From NCBI GenBank assembly GCA_045616665.1, contig JAZLHE010000046.1:1-64000 (forward strand): a stretch of DNA of 64,000 bases. Reading direction: 5' to 3'. Position 1 is the first letter of the stretch. Each line of letters starts with the position of its first letter. Both the position numbers and the translations under genes were made by a program. The stretch is from RUG11690 sp045616665. GTDB taxonomy: Bacteria; Bacteroidota; Bacteroidia; Bacteroidales; WCHB1-69. The notes under the pieces were generated by a model. The model did no database searches and was not told the DNA's origin. It saw only the letters and a list, made by a program, of their open reading frames with translations. Below are positions 36,332 to 46,089 of this stretch, piece after piece.

Positions 36332-36425
36332 CATATTTTTTTTGGAATATGTGTAAAAATGCGTATTTTATGCAAAATTAATTTGAAATAGCCATTTTTC
36401 GTAGCGTGAAAAGATCATCAAATAT

Positions 36426-36461
36426 AAAAAAATAGAGGGTGACCGAAATGGACACCCTCTA
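36426..36461 (-). terminator. Intrinsic terminator after rpmB
   Basis: On the minus strand TAGAGGGTG and CACCCTCTA form a perfect nine-base stem with an 11-base loop, followed by seven T residues. It lies 24 bases after the rpmB stop. Confidence 0.8.
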
Positions 36462-36484
36462 TAGGACTTATTGTAAAAAGGACA

Positions 36485-36721
36485 TTATTTCAGGATACCT
36501 TTTGCACTGGCTTCAGTGATGCAGTTCCAAATGCCGTTTTTATCCATATTACGCATTGCACTGGTAGAAACTTTAAGAACTACCCATTCGTTCAATTCAG
36601 GAACGAAAAATTTCTTGGTATGCAAATTGGGATGAAATTGTCTTTTGGTTTTAATGTTAGAGTGTGAAACATTATTTCCCGTAATAGCTTTTTTTCCTGT
36701 GATTTGGCAAACTCGTGACAT
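36485..36721 (-). CDS. rpmB: 50S ribosomal protein L28
   Basis: The 78 residues match bL28: MSRVCQITGKKAITGNNVSHS and the RQFHPNLHTKKFFVPE core. In many Bacteroidota rpmG (L33) follows directly; here a terminator follows and no L33 is visible, so it must lie elsewhere. The start is well placed after its own promoter motif. Confidence 0.97.
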   Translation of the reverse strand: MSRVCQITGKKAITGNNVSHSNIKTKRQFHPNLHTKKFFVPELNEWVVLKVSTSAMRNMDKNGIWNCITEASAKGILK

Positions 36722-36767
36722 TTTTCTTTATTTTTTTATTATTATTTCCTTTACTAAAATTGGGCTG

Positions 36768-36775
36768 CAAAAATA
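36768..36775 (-). promoter_or_regulatory. -7 promoter element of rpmB
   Basis: TATTTTTG on the minus strand matches TAnnTTTG and sits 46 bases upstream of the start at 36721. Confidence 0.55.
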
Positions 36776-36857
36776 CAACTTTTTTCAATACAAAAACACT
36801 GATTGATAAATTTTTTCAACTTTCTGATTTTCTGTTATTCACAAAGGCTTGTTGGCA

Positions 36858-38690
36858 TTATAAAAACGCTGATTCGTCGTCAAGTCCGTCTTTCATTGAA
36901 ATATTCATCTCGCATTTTGCACAATCAAAGGATAATTGGAAGCAATATTTTCCTGTTTTTAGGAACAGCGGCTCTTTCCACGCATCATTTTTTGATTGTT
37001 TTTTGCAGATTCCCAGGGTAAATCTGATGCAATGCTTGCAAGTCATCACCACAGTCCGCGACGGAAGATTTTTTTCGTATGCCTCGACAATATGGTCTAT
37101 TCCGTGTTCTTGATACAAAGTTTCAGCGGCCGCATTATACACATTAACGGCTTCTATTTGAAATTTTTCAGACGCCAACGGACGAAAAACCTTAGGATGC
37201 AATTTGATTTTCAAGGATTCTTCGAGCAGTAAATCCATAATTGACCGACGCCATTCGGCAATTTGCGAACTGGGGAAAAAATAAATATTCTTTGTATTGA
37301 TGTCTATTTTCCGTGCCACATACGCCGTATTGCCCAATTTAGACAATTGGGTTTGCCAGGTTTTGAGGGACTGATCCGCTTTTTCCGCCACGACTTTATC
37401 GGCACTAATTGGACATTCGACTTGTGTTCCGGCCTCATCGACACAACACAGCAACAATCCTTCCGGGGTCTCTTTCAACTCAAAATGGACGGCAATACGC
37501 CTTTCGGCACTTTTCCCGTTCAACAATTTTTCAAACTGAATGTCATAATTTCTATATAGTTTATCGCCCACGGAGACATTCACCGGCTCATTGAAAAAGA
37601 TTTGCCTGCCCTCCACCCTATTGGCCCGAAAGCCCATAAACTCGCCATTGGCATTGACGAAACACAAGCCATCCCCATTATGCAATTCTTTTTCCTGAGA
37701 ATACGTCAACGAATTATAATTCACCGACTTCACAACTCCCACAAAAGCTCCGATTGACTTTGGTGTCTCCAATTGCACAACATTAGTCCGCACCCCATCA
37801 ATAAAATAATCAGTTTTAGAACGATGGAATGTTTTTTCCGGATCGGGATCAAAGAACAAAGTCGTTTTGCCGATAGAATCCTGCTGGTATTGAGGATTTT
37901 CATTTAAAATATCATCAATTTTTCTTCGATAATACGCCGTGATATTTTTTACATAATTGGCCTCTTTCAAACGGCCTTCAATTTTAAAAGAAGTAACACC
38001 GGCCTGCATCATAGGCAATAAAAAATCAGAGCGATCCAAATCTTTCAAGGACAACAAATGCTTATCTTTACATAGAATTTTGCCGTCCGCATCGACCAAA
38101 CTATAGGGAAGACGGCAAAACTGGGCACATTCACCACGATTTGCGCTACGGCCACACGCCGCATAGCTCATATAGCAACGACCGCTGTAACTGACACATA
38201 AAGCTCCGTGGACGAAGGCCTCCAGCTCCACATCACAAGCTTCGTGAATAGTTTCTATTTGCCGCAAGGACAACTCGCGAGCCAACACAACACGCTGGAA
38301 ACCTGCATTTTGCAGAAACTTGACTTTATCCGCGTCCCGATTATCGGCTTGCGTACTCGCGTGCAACGCAATAGGAGGAAGATTCAATTTTAGAATTCCC
38401 ATATCCTGGACGATCAGTGCATCCACGCCCATATTGTAGTATTGTTGGATTTGACGTTCCGCCTGCTCCAATTCCCTATCTGTCAAAATCGTATTCAGGG
38501 TAACAAAAACCTTCGCGTGATAAGGATGTGCATAGCGCAACAATTTTTCCAAATCATCGAAACTGTTGCCAGCAGCCGCCCGCGCCCCAAAACTGGGGCC
38601 GCCAATATATACGGCATCTGCCCCGTGATTGATTGCTGCCACCGCACATTCCAAATTTTTTGCTGGAGATAATAATTCTATTTTAGGCAT
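36858..38690 (-). CDS. Peptidase U32-family protein (RlhA/TrhP type)
   Basis: The 610-residue protein starts MPKIELLSPAKN and carries GADAVYIGG, AFVHGALCVSYSGRCYMSY and CGRSANRGECAQFCRLPY, with the cysteines expected to bind an iron-sulfur cluster. Size, plus a C-terminal region with CKHCIRFTLGICKKQ and a final CAKCEM, resembles RlhA-like enzymes that hydroxylate C2501 of 23S rRNA; TrhP (tRNA ho5U) is the alternative. It is not thought to be a real peptidase. The ATG at 38690 overlaps the end of birA by 13 bases. A longer frame begins nine codons earlier. Confidence 0.85.
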   Translation of the reverse strand: MPKIELLSPAKNLECAVAAINHGADAVYIGGPSFGARAAAGNSFDDLEKLLRYAHPYHAKVFVTLNTILTDRELEQAERQIQQYYNMGVDALIVQDMGILKLNLPPIALHASTQADNRDADKVKFLQNAGFQRVVLARELSLRQIETIHEACDVELEAFVHGALCVSYSGRCYMSYAACGRSANRGECAQFCRLPYSLVDADGKILCKDKHLLSLKDLDRSDFLLPMMQAGVTSFKIEGRLKEANYVKNITAYYRRKIDDILNENPQYQQDSIGKTTLFFDPDPEKTFHRSKTDYFIDGVRTNVVQLETPKSIGAFVGVVKSVNYNSLTYSQEKELHNGDGLCFVNANGEFMGFRANRVEGRQIFFNEPVNVSVGDKLYRNYDIQFEKLLNGKSAERRIAVHFELKETPEGLLLCCVDEAGTQVECPISADKVVAEKADQSLKTWQTQLSKLGNTAYVARKIDINTKNIYFFPSSQIAEWRRSIMDLLLEESLKIKLHPKVFRPLASEKFQIEAVNVYNAAAETLYQEHGIDHIVEAYEKNLPSRTVVMTCKHCIRFTLGICKKQSKNDAWKEPLFLKTGKYCFQLSFDCAKCEMNISMKDGLDDESAFL

Positions 38691-39406
38691 AAGCGCACCT
38701 CCCTCATTCCGCAACAATACTGTTGCCCTTTTTTGTCACACAATTGCAAACGGCCGTACTCATCTAATCCGATAATTTTTGCCTCCGTAATCTTGTTTTC
38801 AATTTCATAATCTGCATATTCCTCCATCAAGTAAAGGAAATTCAAATATTCATTATTAATTTCTTGATAGTTAGTATTTTCAGAACATTTGAATTGTCTG
38901 CAGCAGTTAATTAGTTCCTGAAGAATACCTGCTGGTTCAAAATCTTTATTCAATAATAATTTCAGTGAAATCGGATTCGGAATATCCTCATCGAAATTGA
39001 TTTGATTGACATTTATTCCCACTCCGGCAATCGTATTTTTTATCTTTTCACCTTCAATAAAATGTTCGATTAAGATTCCTGCAATTTTGTGATTATCCAC
39101 ATAAATATCGTTGGGCCATTTAATTTTCACATTCTTCGCATAATGGGAAAGCAATTGCCTTACGGACAACGCAAAGCATTGATTAACAACAAATTGACAA
39201 GAAGGGGATATTATCGGTTTAAAGAGCAAGCTGGCCAACACATTTTTCCCTTTTTCACTTTGCCAACGATGACTTCCTTGTCCCCGTCCTGCCGTTTGAA
39301 AATCTGTATATACCGTAAAATAATCTGGCAAATCGGGCTGTTTTGTCAGCAAGGATTTCATCCATTGGTTGGTAGAATCGGTAGTCTCAATAAATAGTGG
39401 ATTCAT
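38678..39406 (-). CDS. birA: Biotin--[acetyl-CoA-carboxylase] ligase (BirA)
   Basis: The protein attaches biotin to the carrier protein of acetyl-CoA carboxylase. It carries ETTDSTNQWM near the start, AGRGQGSHRW (the biotinyl-AMP-binding GRGxxxxRW), KWPNDIYVDNHKIAGILIE and GVGINVNQ. It lacks the N-terminal DNA-binding domain of E. coli BirA, so it is not expected to repress transcription. ATG 39406 is preferred to ATG 39415 or a GTG at 39430 because a -7 promoter motif overlaps the latter and would place the transcript start very close to 39415. Confidence 0.9.
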   Translation of the reverse strand: MNPLFIETTDSTNQWMKSLLTKQPDLPDYFTVYTDFQTAGRGQGSHRWQSEKGKNVLASLLFKPIISPSCQFVVNQCFALSVRQLLSHYAKNVKIKWPNDIYVDNHKIAGILIEHFIEGEKIKNTIAGVGINVNQINFDEDIPNPISLKLLLNKDFEPAGILQELINCCRQFKCSENTNYQEINNEYLNFLYLMEEYADYEIENKITEAKIIGLDEYGRLQLCDKKGQQYCCGMREVRLCLK

Positions 39407-39419
39407 ATAATTCATTTGG

Positions 39420-39427
39420 CAAAAATA
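39420..39427 (-). promoter_or_regulatory. -7 promoter element of birA/U32 operon
   Basis: TATTTTTG on the minus strand matches TAnnTTTG. Its position rules out upstream start codons for birA. Confidence 0.5.
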
Positions 39428-39477
39428 CACTAAATCCCAACAAGAAATGCAAACGTACTACATATTGAGATTTTTTT

Positions 39478-39485
39478 TAAATTTG
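39478..39485 (+). promoter_or_regulatory. -7 promoter element of peptidyl-prolyl isomerase
   Basis: TAAATTTG matches TAnnTTTG, 49 bases upstream of the ATG at 39534. It probably serves the whole plus-strand run to hutI. Confidence 0.5.
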
Positions 39486-39533
39486 CAAACTTAAAATAAT
39501 TGTGCAGTTTTATAGTTAATAAATATATCAAAT

Positions 39534-40277
39534 ATGAATTTTAGACGGTCTCAACTCTTGATACTACTAATTTCCGCAACAATTTTGCTCAGTTGCACAT
39601 CATCAACCCAGGCCGAAGAGACGGCACAAAAAAAAGTCAATACGGAACAAAAAACTCCAAAGAAGAAGAAAAAAAACGTTAAAGATATGACTAAGGTATT
39701 ACTCAAGACTTCAATGGGCGACATTACCATTGCGCTTTATGACGAGACACCGCTTCATAAAGAAAACTTTATCAAATTGGTAAATGACAAATATTACGAC
39801 GGCGTATTATTTCACCGCATTATTCAGAATTTCATGATTCAAACAGGAGATCCGGAATCCAAGAATGCGAAAGCCGGACAAATGTTAGGCAATGGAGGTC
39901 CCGGCTACACGATACCTGCCGAATTTGTTCCCGAATGCTATCACAAGCGTGGTGCCGTGGCTGCCGCTCGAATGGGAGACAACGTAAATCCGAAAAAAGA
40001 ATCCTCCGGTTCTCAATTCTATATTGTTGACGGACAGGTATTTAATACAACCATGTTAAATCGTGTCATTCAAATGACCAAAAAGACTTTCAGTCAAGAA
40101 CAAATCAACACTTACACCAGCATCGGTGGCGCACCACACTTAGATGGTGACTACACTGTTTTCGGAGAAGTGATTTCAGGTATGGAAGTAGTGGATAAAA
40201 TTGCGGCACAAGCCAAGGACGGACGCGACCGGCCAATCCAGGACATTCAAATAATTTCCGCTGAAGTAATAAAATAA
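39534..40277 (+). CDS. Cyclophilin-type peptidyl-prolyl isomerase, lipoprotein
   Basis: The 247-residue protein has a lipoprotein signal (LLISATILLSCTSS, lipid Cys about 21) and a Lys-rich linker before a cyclophilin domain: GDITIALYDETPLHKENFIKLV, YYDGVLFHRIIQNFMIQTGDP, GSQFYIVDGQ and YTVFGEVISGMEVVDKIA. The FHR and GSQF/Y signatures are present. It would fold proteins in the periplasm or at the outer membrane. It is 27 bases upstream of pheS. Confidence 0.93.
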   Translation: MNFRRSQLLILLISATILLSCTSSTQAEETAQKKVNTEQKTPKKKKKNVKDMTKVLLKTSMGDITIALYDETPLHKENFIKLVNDKYYDGVLFHRIIQNFMIQTGDPESKNAKAGQMLGNGGPGYTIPAEFVPECYHKRGAVAAARMGDNVNPKKESSGSQFYIVDGQVFNTTMLNRVIQMTKKTFSQEQINTYTSIGGAPHLDGDYTVFGEVISGMEVVDKIAAQAKDGRDRPIQDIQIISAEVIK

Positions 40278-40304
40278 GAAGAATCTATAGAAAACTAACA
40301 TACA

Positions 40305-41330
40305 ATGAACAAAATAGATAAAATTAAAGCAGAATTAGAAGAATTTGCCATTCAAAACGCAGATAATTTGGAACAATTCCGTCTCAAGTTCTTGACAAAG
40401 AAGAGCGAATTGCAAGAATTATTGTCAGAAATTAAGAATGTTGCCCCAGAAGAAAGAAAGACTTTTGGCCAACAGGTTAACGAATTGAAGCAAAAAGCAC
40501 AACAGCTTTTTGAAGAAAGCAAGGCTAAGTTGGAATTTCAGACCAGCAAAAATGAAAACCTGCTGGACGTCACCAGACCTTCTACCGCCATCAATTTGGG
40601 ATCTATGCACCCCATTTCAATTATGATGAATGAAGTATGCGACATTTTTGAGAAAATCGGTTTTTCAACGGTTTCAGGACCTGACGTTGAAGATGACTGG
40701 CACGTTTTTACCGCTTTGAATTTTCCGGAAGAGCATCCGGCTCGCGATATGCAAGACACTTTTTTCGTAGAATTGCATCCTGACATTCTCCTTCGCACGC
40801 ACACTTCTTCATTGCAAGTGAGAACGATGGAGAAACAGCAACCACCTATTCGCGTGATTTGTCCGGGCCGTGTTTTCCGCAACGAAGCCATCACCTCCCG
40901 TGCGCACTGCATTTTCCACCAGGTAGAAGGATTATATATTGCCGAGAACGTATCCTTTGCTGATATGAAGCAGACTTTGCTCTATTTTGCCAAACAAATG
41001 TTTGGTAGCGAAACCAAGATTCGTCTTCGTCCATCTTATTTTCCATTTACCGAGCCTTCTGCTGAAATGGATATTTCCTGCAATATTTGCGGCGGTGCCG
41101 GCTGTACTTTGTGTAAACACACGGGTTGGGTAGAAATTTTAGGATGCGGTATGGTTGATCCTAACGTTTTGGAAAGCTGCGGCATTGACAGCAAAAAATA
41201 TACGGGTTACGCTTTCGGTTTAGGCATTGAACGTATGACAATGCTGAAATACAAAACCAACGACATCCGACTTTACTTTGAAAATGACGTTAGATTTCTT
41301 CAACAGTTCAAAGCCGCTGGAGAAAGATAA
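40305..41330 (+). CDS. pheS: Phenylalanine--tRNA ligase alpha subunit
   Basis: The 341-residue protein charges tRNA-Phe with PheT. It has the N-terminal coiled coil, the class II motifs GRVFRNEAITSRAHCIFHQVEG (motif 2) and GLGIERMTMLKY (motif 3), and the Cys-rich NICGGAGCTLCKHTGW insert. Length and order are normal. PheT does not follow; the next gene is the DUF2723 protein, so the beta subunit must be elsewhere. Confidence 0.97.
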   Translation: MNKIDKIKAELEEFAIQNADNLEQFRLKFLTKKSELQELLSEIKNVAPEERKTFGQQVNELKQKAQQLFEESKAKLEFQTSKNENLLDVTRPSTAINLGSMHPISIMMNEVCDIFEKIGFSTVSGPDVEDDWHVFTALNFPEEHPARDMQDTFFVELHPDILLRTHTSSLQVRTMEKQQPPIRVICPGRVFRNEAITSRAHCIFHQVEGLYIAENVSFADMKQTLLYFAKQMFGSETKIRLRPSYFPFTEPSAEMDISCNICGGAGCTLCKHTGWVEILGCGMVDPNVLESCGIDSKKYTGYAFGLGIERMTMLKYKTNDIRLYFENDVRFLQQFKAAGER

Positions 41331-41364
41331 TCAATAGATTATAAAACAATTAAATTATATAAAA

Positions 41365-44300
41365 ATGACAAAAAATTTCAAGTTGATTAATAATATAATC
41401 GGCTGGTTGATAGGCATATTGGCCTCAGCTGTTTATATTATGACTGCTGAACCTACCGCTTCCTGGTGGGATTGCGGCGAGTACATTGCCACCACTTACA
41501 AAGTTTTAATTGGTCACCCCCCTGGAGCACCAACCTTCCAATTAATTGGACGATTCTTCACGCTTTTTGCCGGTGGTGACGTTACCAAGGCCGCGTTCTG
41601 TGTAAACTGTATGTCTGCCATTTGCAGCGGCTTGACCATTATGTTTTTATATTGGACCATCGTTCGCTTGGGACGGAAAATGGTTCAGAAATTAGGTGAA
41701 ATGACACCTGGCAGAGTGGTCGCCATCATTGGTTCGGCCATCGTTGGCGCCTTAACTTACACATTTACAGACACATTCTGGTTCTCAGCCGTTGAAGGTG
41801 AAGTGTATGCGATGTCGTCTTTCTTCACGGCCCTTGTATTTTGGTGCATTTTGAAATGGGATGAAGAATATGACAATCCCAAATCCGATGTCAATCCCAA
41901 CCGCTGGATCGTATTGATTGCATACTTAATCGGTCTTTCCATTGGTGTACACTTATTGAACTTGCTGACATTGCCGGCCATCGTCCTGATTGTTTACTTC
42001 AAACTTTCAAAGAAAGCCACCTATATGGGTATTGTCCAATCCTTAGCCATTATTTCTTTCTTTTTAGGCTTTGTGCTTAATTCAGGCTGGATGTTTTTTG
42101 ACTGGATTTTCATCACCATACCTCTTTTTATTTTATGTGTAAAAAGAGGAACTATCAAGTCAAAAGCCGAATGGGGCGTGTTCTTGTCCTTGATTTTGTC
42201 CTTTGTCCTTTTGGGAACAATCTTGTATTTCATTATTCCGCAGATTGTCAACATTGCTGGTAAATTTGAGATTTTCTTTGTCAACAGCATCGGTCTTCCG
42301 TTCAATTCAGGCGCCATCATATTCTTTGTATTGTTGGCTGCCTTGATTTGCTGGGGCTTATATGCGGGATACAAAAAGAACAAAAGTTTACTTTTGACTA
42401 TCGTATATTGCTTCATATTCATTTTGGTGGGTTATTCAACCTTCTTTACCTTGGTCATTCGTTCGAATGCCAACCCTACCATTGATGAAAACAACCCAGA
42501 AGATGCCGTTGCCTTATTGGCTTACCTCAACCGCGAGCAATATGGTTCAAAACCCATTTTTTACGGTCAATGTTTCAATTCAAGATATGTGGGAGTCAAA
42601 GACGGGAAACCCGTTTACACCCGCGACGAAGCCACTAAAAAATATGTCATTTCCAACTACAGAAAAGAAGAAGTTCCTATTTACAATCCGGCTGATATGA
42701 TGTTGTTCCCAAGACTTTGGTCCAGTGGTCAAGACCACCCCAGAAACTATGTCAATTGGTTGAAGGCACAATATAATTCCGGAAGTGCTTCTGACAAAGA
42801 GAATTGCAGAGACTTGGATAGAGGCAAACTGCCGACTTACCAGCAGAACCTCAAGTTTATGCACACTTATCAATTTGACTATATGTATTTCCGCTATTTT
42901 ATGTGGAATTTCTGCGGACGTCAAAATGATATCCAAGGCCGTAATGAAATTGACAAAGGCAACTGGATTACCGGTATTCCTGCTTTCGACAAAATGCGTT
43001 TAGGTATTAAGGGCAACGATCTTCCTGCGAGTATGGAACGCCCGGGACATAACAAATACTATATGTTACCATTAATATTGGGCTTAATCGGCTTGATTTG
43101 TTATTCCATCAAGGATCCAAAGGGTTCATACGTTGTGCTGTGGCTGTTCTTAATGACTGGTCTGGCCATTGCCTTCTACTTAAATATGGAACCGTTCCAA
43201 CCCAGAGAAAGAGACTACGCTTTTGCAGCTTCATTCTACGCATTTTCAATATGGGTGGGCTTTGGCGTGTATGGCATTTATATGTTATTTGAAAAAATTA
43301 AAAACAGCAAAGTCCAAGTTGCTGGTGCATTGTTGGTTACCATTATCTGCTTAGGTTTGGTTCCCGGTATTATGGCCAAAGAAAACTGGCACGACCACGA
43401 TCGTTCAAACCGTTACACTGCCCTTGCCATAGCCAAAAACTACTTGGATTCTTGCGCTCCCAACGCCATTCTTTTCACCTTGGGAGACAATGACACATTC
43501 CCCTTGTGGTATGCCCAGGAAGTTGAAGGATACCGCACCGACGTTCGTGTTTGCAACCTCAGCTTGTTAAGCACAAGTTGGTATGTTGACCAAATGAAGC
43601 GTCAGGCTTACAATTCCGCACCACTTCCGATTACGATGACTTGGAATCAGTATAAGGACGGCACCCGCGACGTAATGCACTTGGGTCCTGCCGGCAATCA
43701 ATTTGTTGATTTGAAAGAAATCGTTGATTACTTCAAACAACCACAATTTGACAACCAAAAAGTGCTGTATTTCTTGCCGGCAGATAAATACAGAAGTACT
43801 GGCATTGCCATTCCAGGCAGTTTCTCCTTGAATGTTGACAAGGAAAAAGTCTTGGCCAATGGAACGGTTGATCCTAAAGACGCTGATTTAATCGTTGATA
43901 AAATCCAGTGGAATATGGATCCAAATGGAGTCAATACCTACGTCAAAGCCTATATTGTTATGATGGACATTTTGGCAAACAACAATTGGGAAAGACCTAT
44001 CTATTATGCTTCAACAACTGGCCCAGAAGCTTATCTTGGCTTGGAAGAATACTTCCAGCTGGAAGGTCTGGCATACCGTCTTGTTCCTATCAAATCGCCA
44101 AAGAGAGGTTATTATGATGCAGGACGCATTAATTCGGACATCTTATATAATAATCTGATGAATGTCTTCAATGATCACAGCCGTATCGACCGCGTGAACA
44201 ATCCTAATGCGCCAGCAAAAGAAGCTTATCCATACGCTTGGGGTGGATTTAACGATCCTCGCGTTTACCATTCCGAAGATAATGTGAGATTAACTTCCTT

Positions 44301-44967
44301 GATTCGCAAAATTCACCAACGTCTTGCTAATCAGTTGATTGCAGAAAACAAAATTGATTCTGCCGAAAAGGTTCTGGATCATTGCAACGACATTCTTCCA
44401 ACCACACATTTCCCCTATTTACTGGATCATCAGATTGGTTATTCTCAAACTTGCGTATTCTTCATCGAAGATTATCTGCGATTAGGAACAAAATCCGGCC
44501 GCGAAAAAGCACTGAAAATGGCCCGTGAATATTGGAATTTCTCTGTCGAAACCATCAATTGGTACGATAGAAATTACAGTGAAAGAATGAGCAATGACTA
44601 TGCTGAAATCATTAATTACAATTTACTTTTCACTCAGCAATTATTCAGCATTCTGAACAAATACAATGTCAAGATACCTGATGCTGACCTAAAGAAGCTC
44701 AATTGTACTAATTTCGCCAATGGATTTATTGACCAACAAGACAAAACCATTGCTGAATGCCTCAAGGATTTGCAAAACAGACAAGATCAACTCACGAGTG
44801 CTTTCCAATCTTTAAAAGCCATCACCCAATTGGGTCAATTGTCAAACAATAATTCAATTGCACAAAAGGGGGCTGGCGTAGCAGAAAAGCATTTAGCCGT
44901 TTTTGGACAAATGGACAAAGGTTTTGAGCAAAGTTATCGCGACTTTTTCTATAACGATCAATACTAA
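41365..44967 (+). CDS. DUF2723 glycosyltransferase (GT-C, TMEM260/POMT-like)
   Basis: The 1200-residue protein begins with multiple membrane helices (about 12-400) and the DUF2723 signature TASWWDCGEYIATTYKVLIGHPPGAP (about 28-54). After further helices (about 570-680) comes a large soluble part with TPR-like stretches at the C-terminus (about 970-1100). DUF2723 proteins form GT117 and resemble eukaryotic protein O-mannosyltransferases. In Bacteroidota they are thought to add the first mannose to DS/T-type sites of exported proteins. The next gene makes GDP-mannose, supporting this. The exact reaction is inference. Confidence 0.8.
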   Translation: MTKNFKLINNIIGWLIGILASAVYIMTAEPTASWWDCGEYIATTYKVLIGHPPGAPTFQLIGRFFTLFAGGDVTKAAFCVNCMSAICSGLTIMFLYWTIVRLGRKMVQKLGEMTPGRVVAIIGSAIVGALTYTFTDTFWFSAVEGEVYAMSSFFTALVFWCILKWDEEYDNPKSDVNPNRWIVLIAYLIGLSIGVHLLNLLTLPAIVLIVYFKLSKKATYMGIVQSLAIISFFLGFVLNSGWMFFDWIFITIPLFILCVKRGTIKSKAEWGVFLSLILSFVLLGTILYFIIPQIVNIAGKFEIFFVNSIGLPFNSGAIIFFVLLAALICWGLYAGYKKNKSLLLTIVYCFIFILVGYSTFFTLVIRSNANPTIDENNPEDAVALLAYLNREQYGSKPIFYGQCFNSRYVGVKDGKPVYTRDEATKKYVISNYRKEEVPIYNPADMMLFPRLWSSGQDHPRNYVNWLKAQYNSGSASDKENCRDLDRGKLPTYQQNLKFMHTYQFDYMYFRYFMWNFCGRQNDIQGRNEIDKGNWITGIPAFDKMRLGIKGNDLPASMERPGHNKYYMLPLILGLIGLICYSIKDPKGSYVVLWLFLMTGLAIAFYLNMEPFQPRERDYAFAASFYAFSIWVGFGVYGIYMLFEKIKNSKVQVAGALLVTIICLGLVPGIMAKENWHDHDRSNRYTALAIAKNYLDSCAPNAILFTLGDNDTFPLWYAQEVEGYRTDVRVCNLSLLSTSWYVDQMKRQAYNSAPLPITMTWNQYKDGTRDVMHLGPAGNQFVDLKEIVDYFKQPQFDNQKVLYFLPADKYRSTGIAIPGSFSLNVDKEKVLANGTVDPKDADLIVDKIQWNMDPNGVNTYVKAYIVMMDILANNNWERPIYYASTTGPEAYLGLEEYFQLEGLAYRLVPIKSPKRGYYDAGRINSDILYNNLMNVFNDHSRIDRVNNPNAPAKEAYPYAWGGFNDPRVYHSEDNVRLTSLIRKIHQRLANQLIAENKIDSAEKVLDHCNDILPTTHFPYLLDHQIGYSQTCVFFIEDYLRLGTKSGREKALKMAREYWNFSVETINWYDRNYSERMSNDYAEIINYNLLFTQQLFSILNKYNVKIPDADLKKLNCTNFANGFIDQQDKTIAECLKDLQNRQDQLTSAFQSLKAITQLGQLSNNNSIAQKGAGVAEKHLAVFGQMDKGFEQSYRDFFYNDQY

Positions 44968-44979
44968 AAACTTATCACT

Positions 44980-46071
44980 ATGAACAATAACTATTACTGC
45001 GTCATTATGGCAGGTGGCATTGGAACCAGGTTTTGGCCTATGAGCCGTACCAATACTCCAAAGCAGTTTATTGATATTTTAGGTGACGGCAGTACACTGA
45101 TTCAAAAAACTTACAACAGATTTCGTAAAATTTGCCCTGCAGAGAATATCTACATTGTCACCAACGAAATTTACAAAGACATTGTCAAAGAGCAACTTCC
45201 GGAAATCACTGATGAACAATTGGTATTGGAACCGGCTCGACGCAACACGGCACCCTGCATTGCCTACGCCAACTTCAAAATCAAGCAAAAAAATCCCAAT
45301 GCACTCGTTGTCGTGGCACCGTCAGACCATCTTATCCTCAAAGAAGACGTCTTTATTGATGTCATCGAAAAGGGATTGACTGCCGTAGAACACAACGACT
45401 GCCTTTTGACCATTGGCATTAAGCCATCTTGTCCCAATACGGGCTATGGTTATATTCAATTCAACGAAGACAGGTTTCTTCCCGAAAACAAAAACATCTA
45501 CGATGTAAAAGTTTTTACGGAAAAACCCTCTTTGGAAATTGCCAAGCAATTTGTCGAAAGCGGTGAATTTTTGTGGAACGCGGGCATTTTTATGTGGTCA
45601 CTCAAGTCCATTTTCAATGCCTTCGAACTATTTTTACCTGAAGTAAACGATTTATTCAAGCAAGGCGAAGGTTTATACAATACGCCCAACGAACTGCCTT
45701 TCATCAAGCAGATTTACCAAGTATGCAAAAATATTTCCATTGACTATGGCGTGATGGAAAAAGCCAATAATGTCAAGGTTTATGCGGCGGATTTCGGTTG
45801 GTCTGACTTGGGAACCTGGGGTTCCTTGTTTGAACTGCACGACAAAAACGAAGACAACAACGCTATCGTTGGTAAAAAGGTTTTAACCTATAACAGCCAC
45901 AATTGCATTGTGAATGTTCCAAAGAACAAAGTTGTTGTACTTCAAGGACTTGAAGACTATATCGTAGTGGAAAACGATGAGGTACTGCTCATTTGCAAAA
46001 AAGAAGACGAACAACAAATTCGCCAGTATGTAGCCGATGTTCAAGTTGAATTTGGCAATAAATATGTTTAA
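44980..46071 (+). CDS. manC: Mannose-1-phosphate guanylyltransferase
   Basis: The 363-residue protein is the short, single-domain type that makes GDP-mannose from mannose-1-phosphate and GTP; no isomerase domain follows. It shows MAGGIGTRFWPMSR (10-23), EPARRNTAPC, APSDH, TEKPS and WNAGIFMW. It lies 12 bases downstream of the DUF2723 gene, which probably uses mannose. The symbol follows homology; manC/rfbM naming varies. Confidence 0.9.
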   Translation: MNNNYYCVIMAGGIGTRFWPMSRTNTPKQFIDILGDGSTLIQKTYNRFRKICPAENIYIVTNEIYKDIVKEQLPEITDEQLVLEPARRNTAPCIAYANFKIKQKNPNALVVVAPSDHLILKEDVFIDVIEKGLTAVEHNDCLLTIGIKPSCPNTGYGYIQFNEDRFLPENKNIYDVKVFTEKPSLEIAKQFVESGEFLWNAGIFMWSLKSIFNAFELFLPEVNDLFKQGEGLYNTPNELPFIKQIYQVCKNISIDYGVMEKANNVKVYAADFGWSDLGTWGSLFELHDKNEDNNAIVGKKVLTYNSHNCIVNVPKNKVVVLQGLEDYIVVENDEVLLICKKEDEQQIRQYVADVQVEFGNKYV

Positions 46072-46089
46072 TAGAAAAACTCTATAAAA

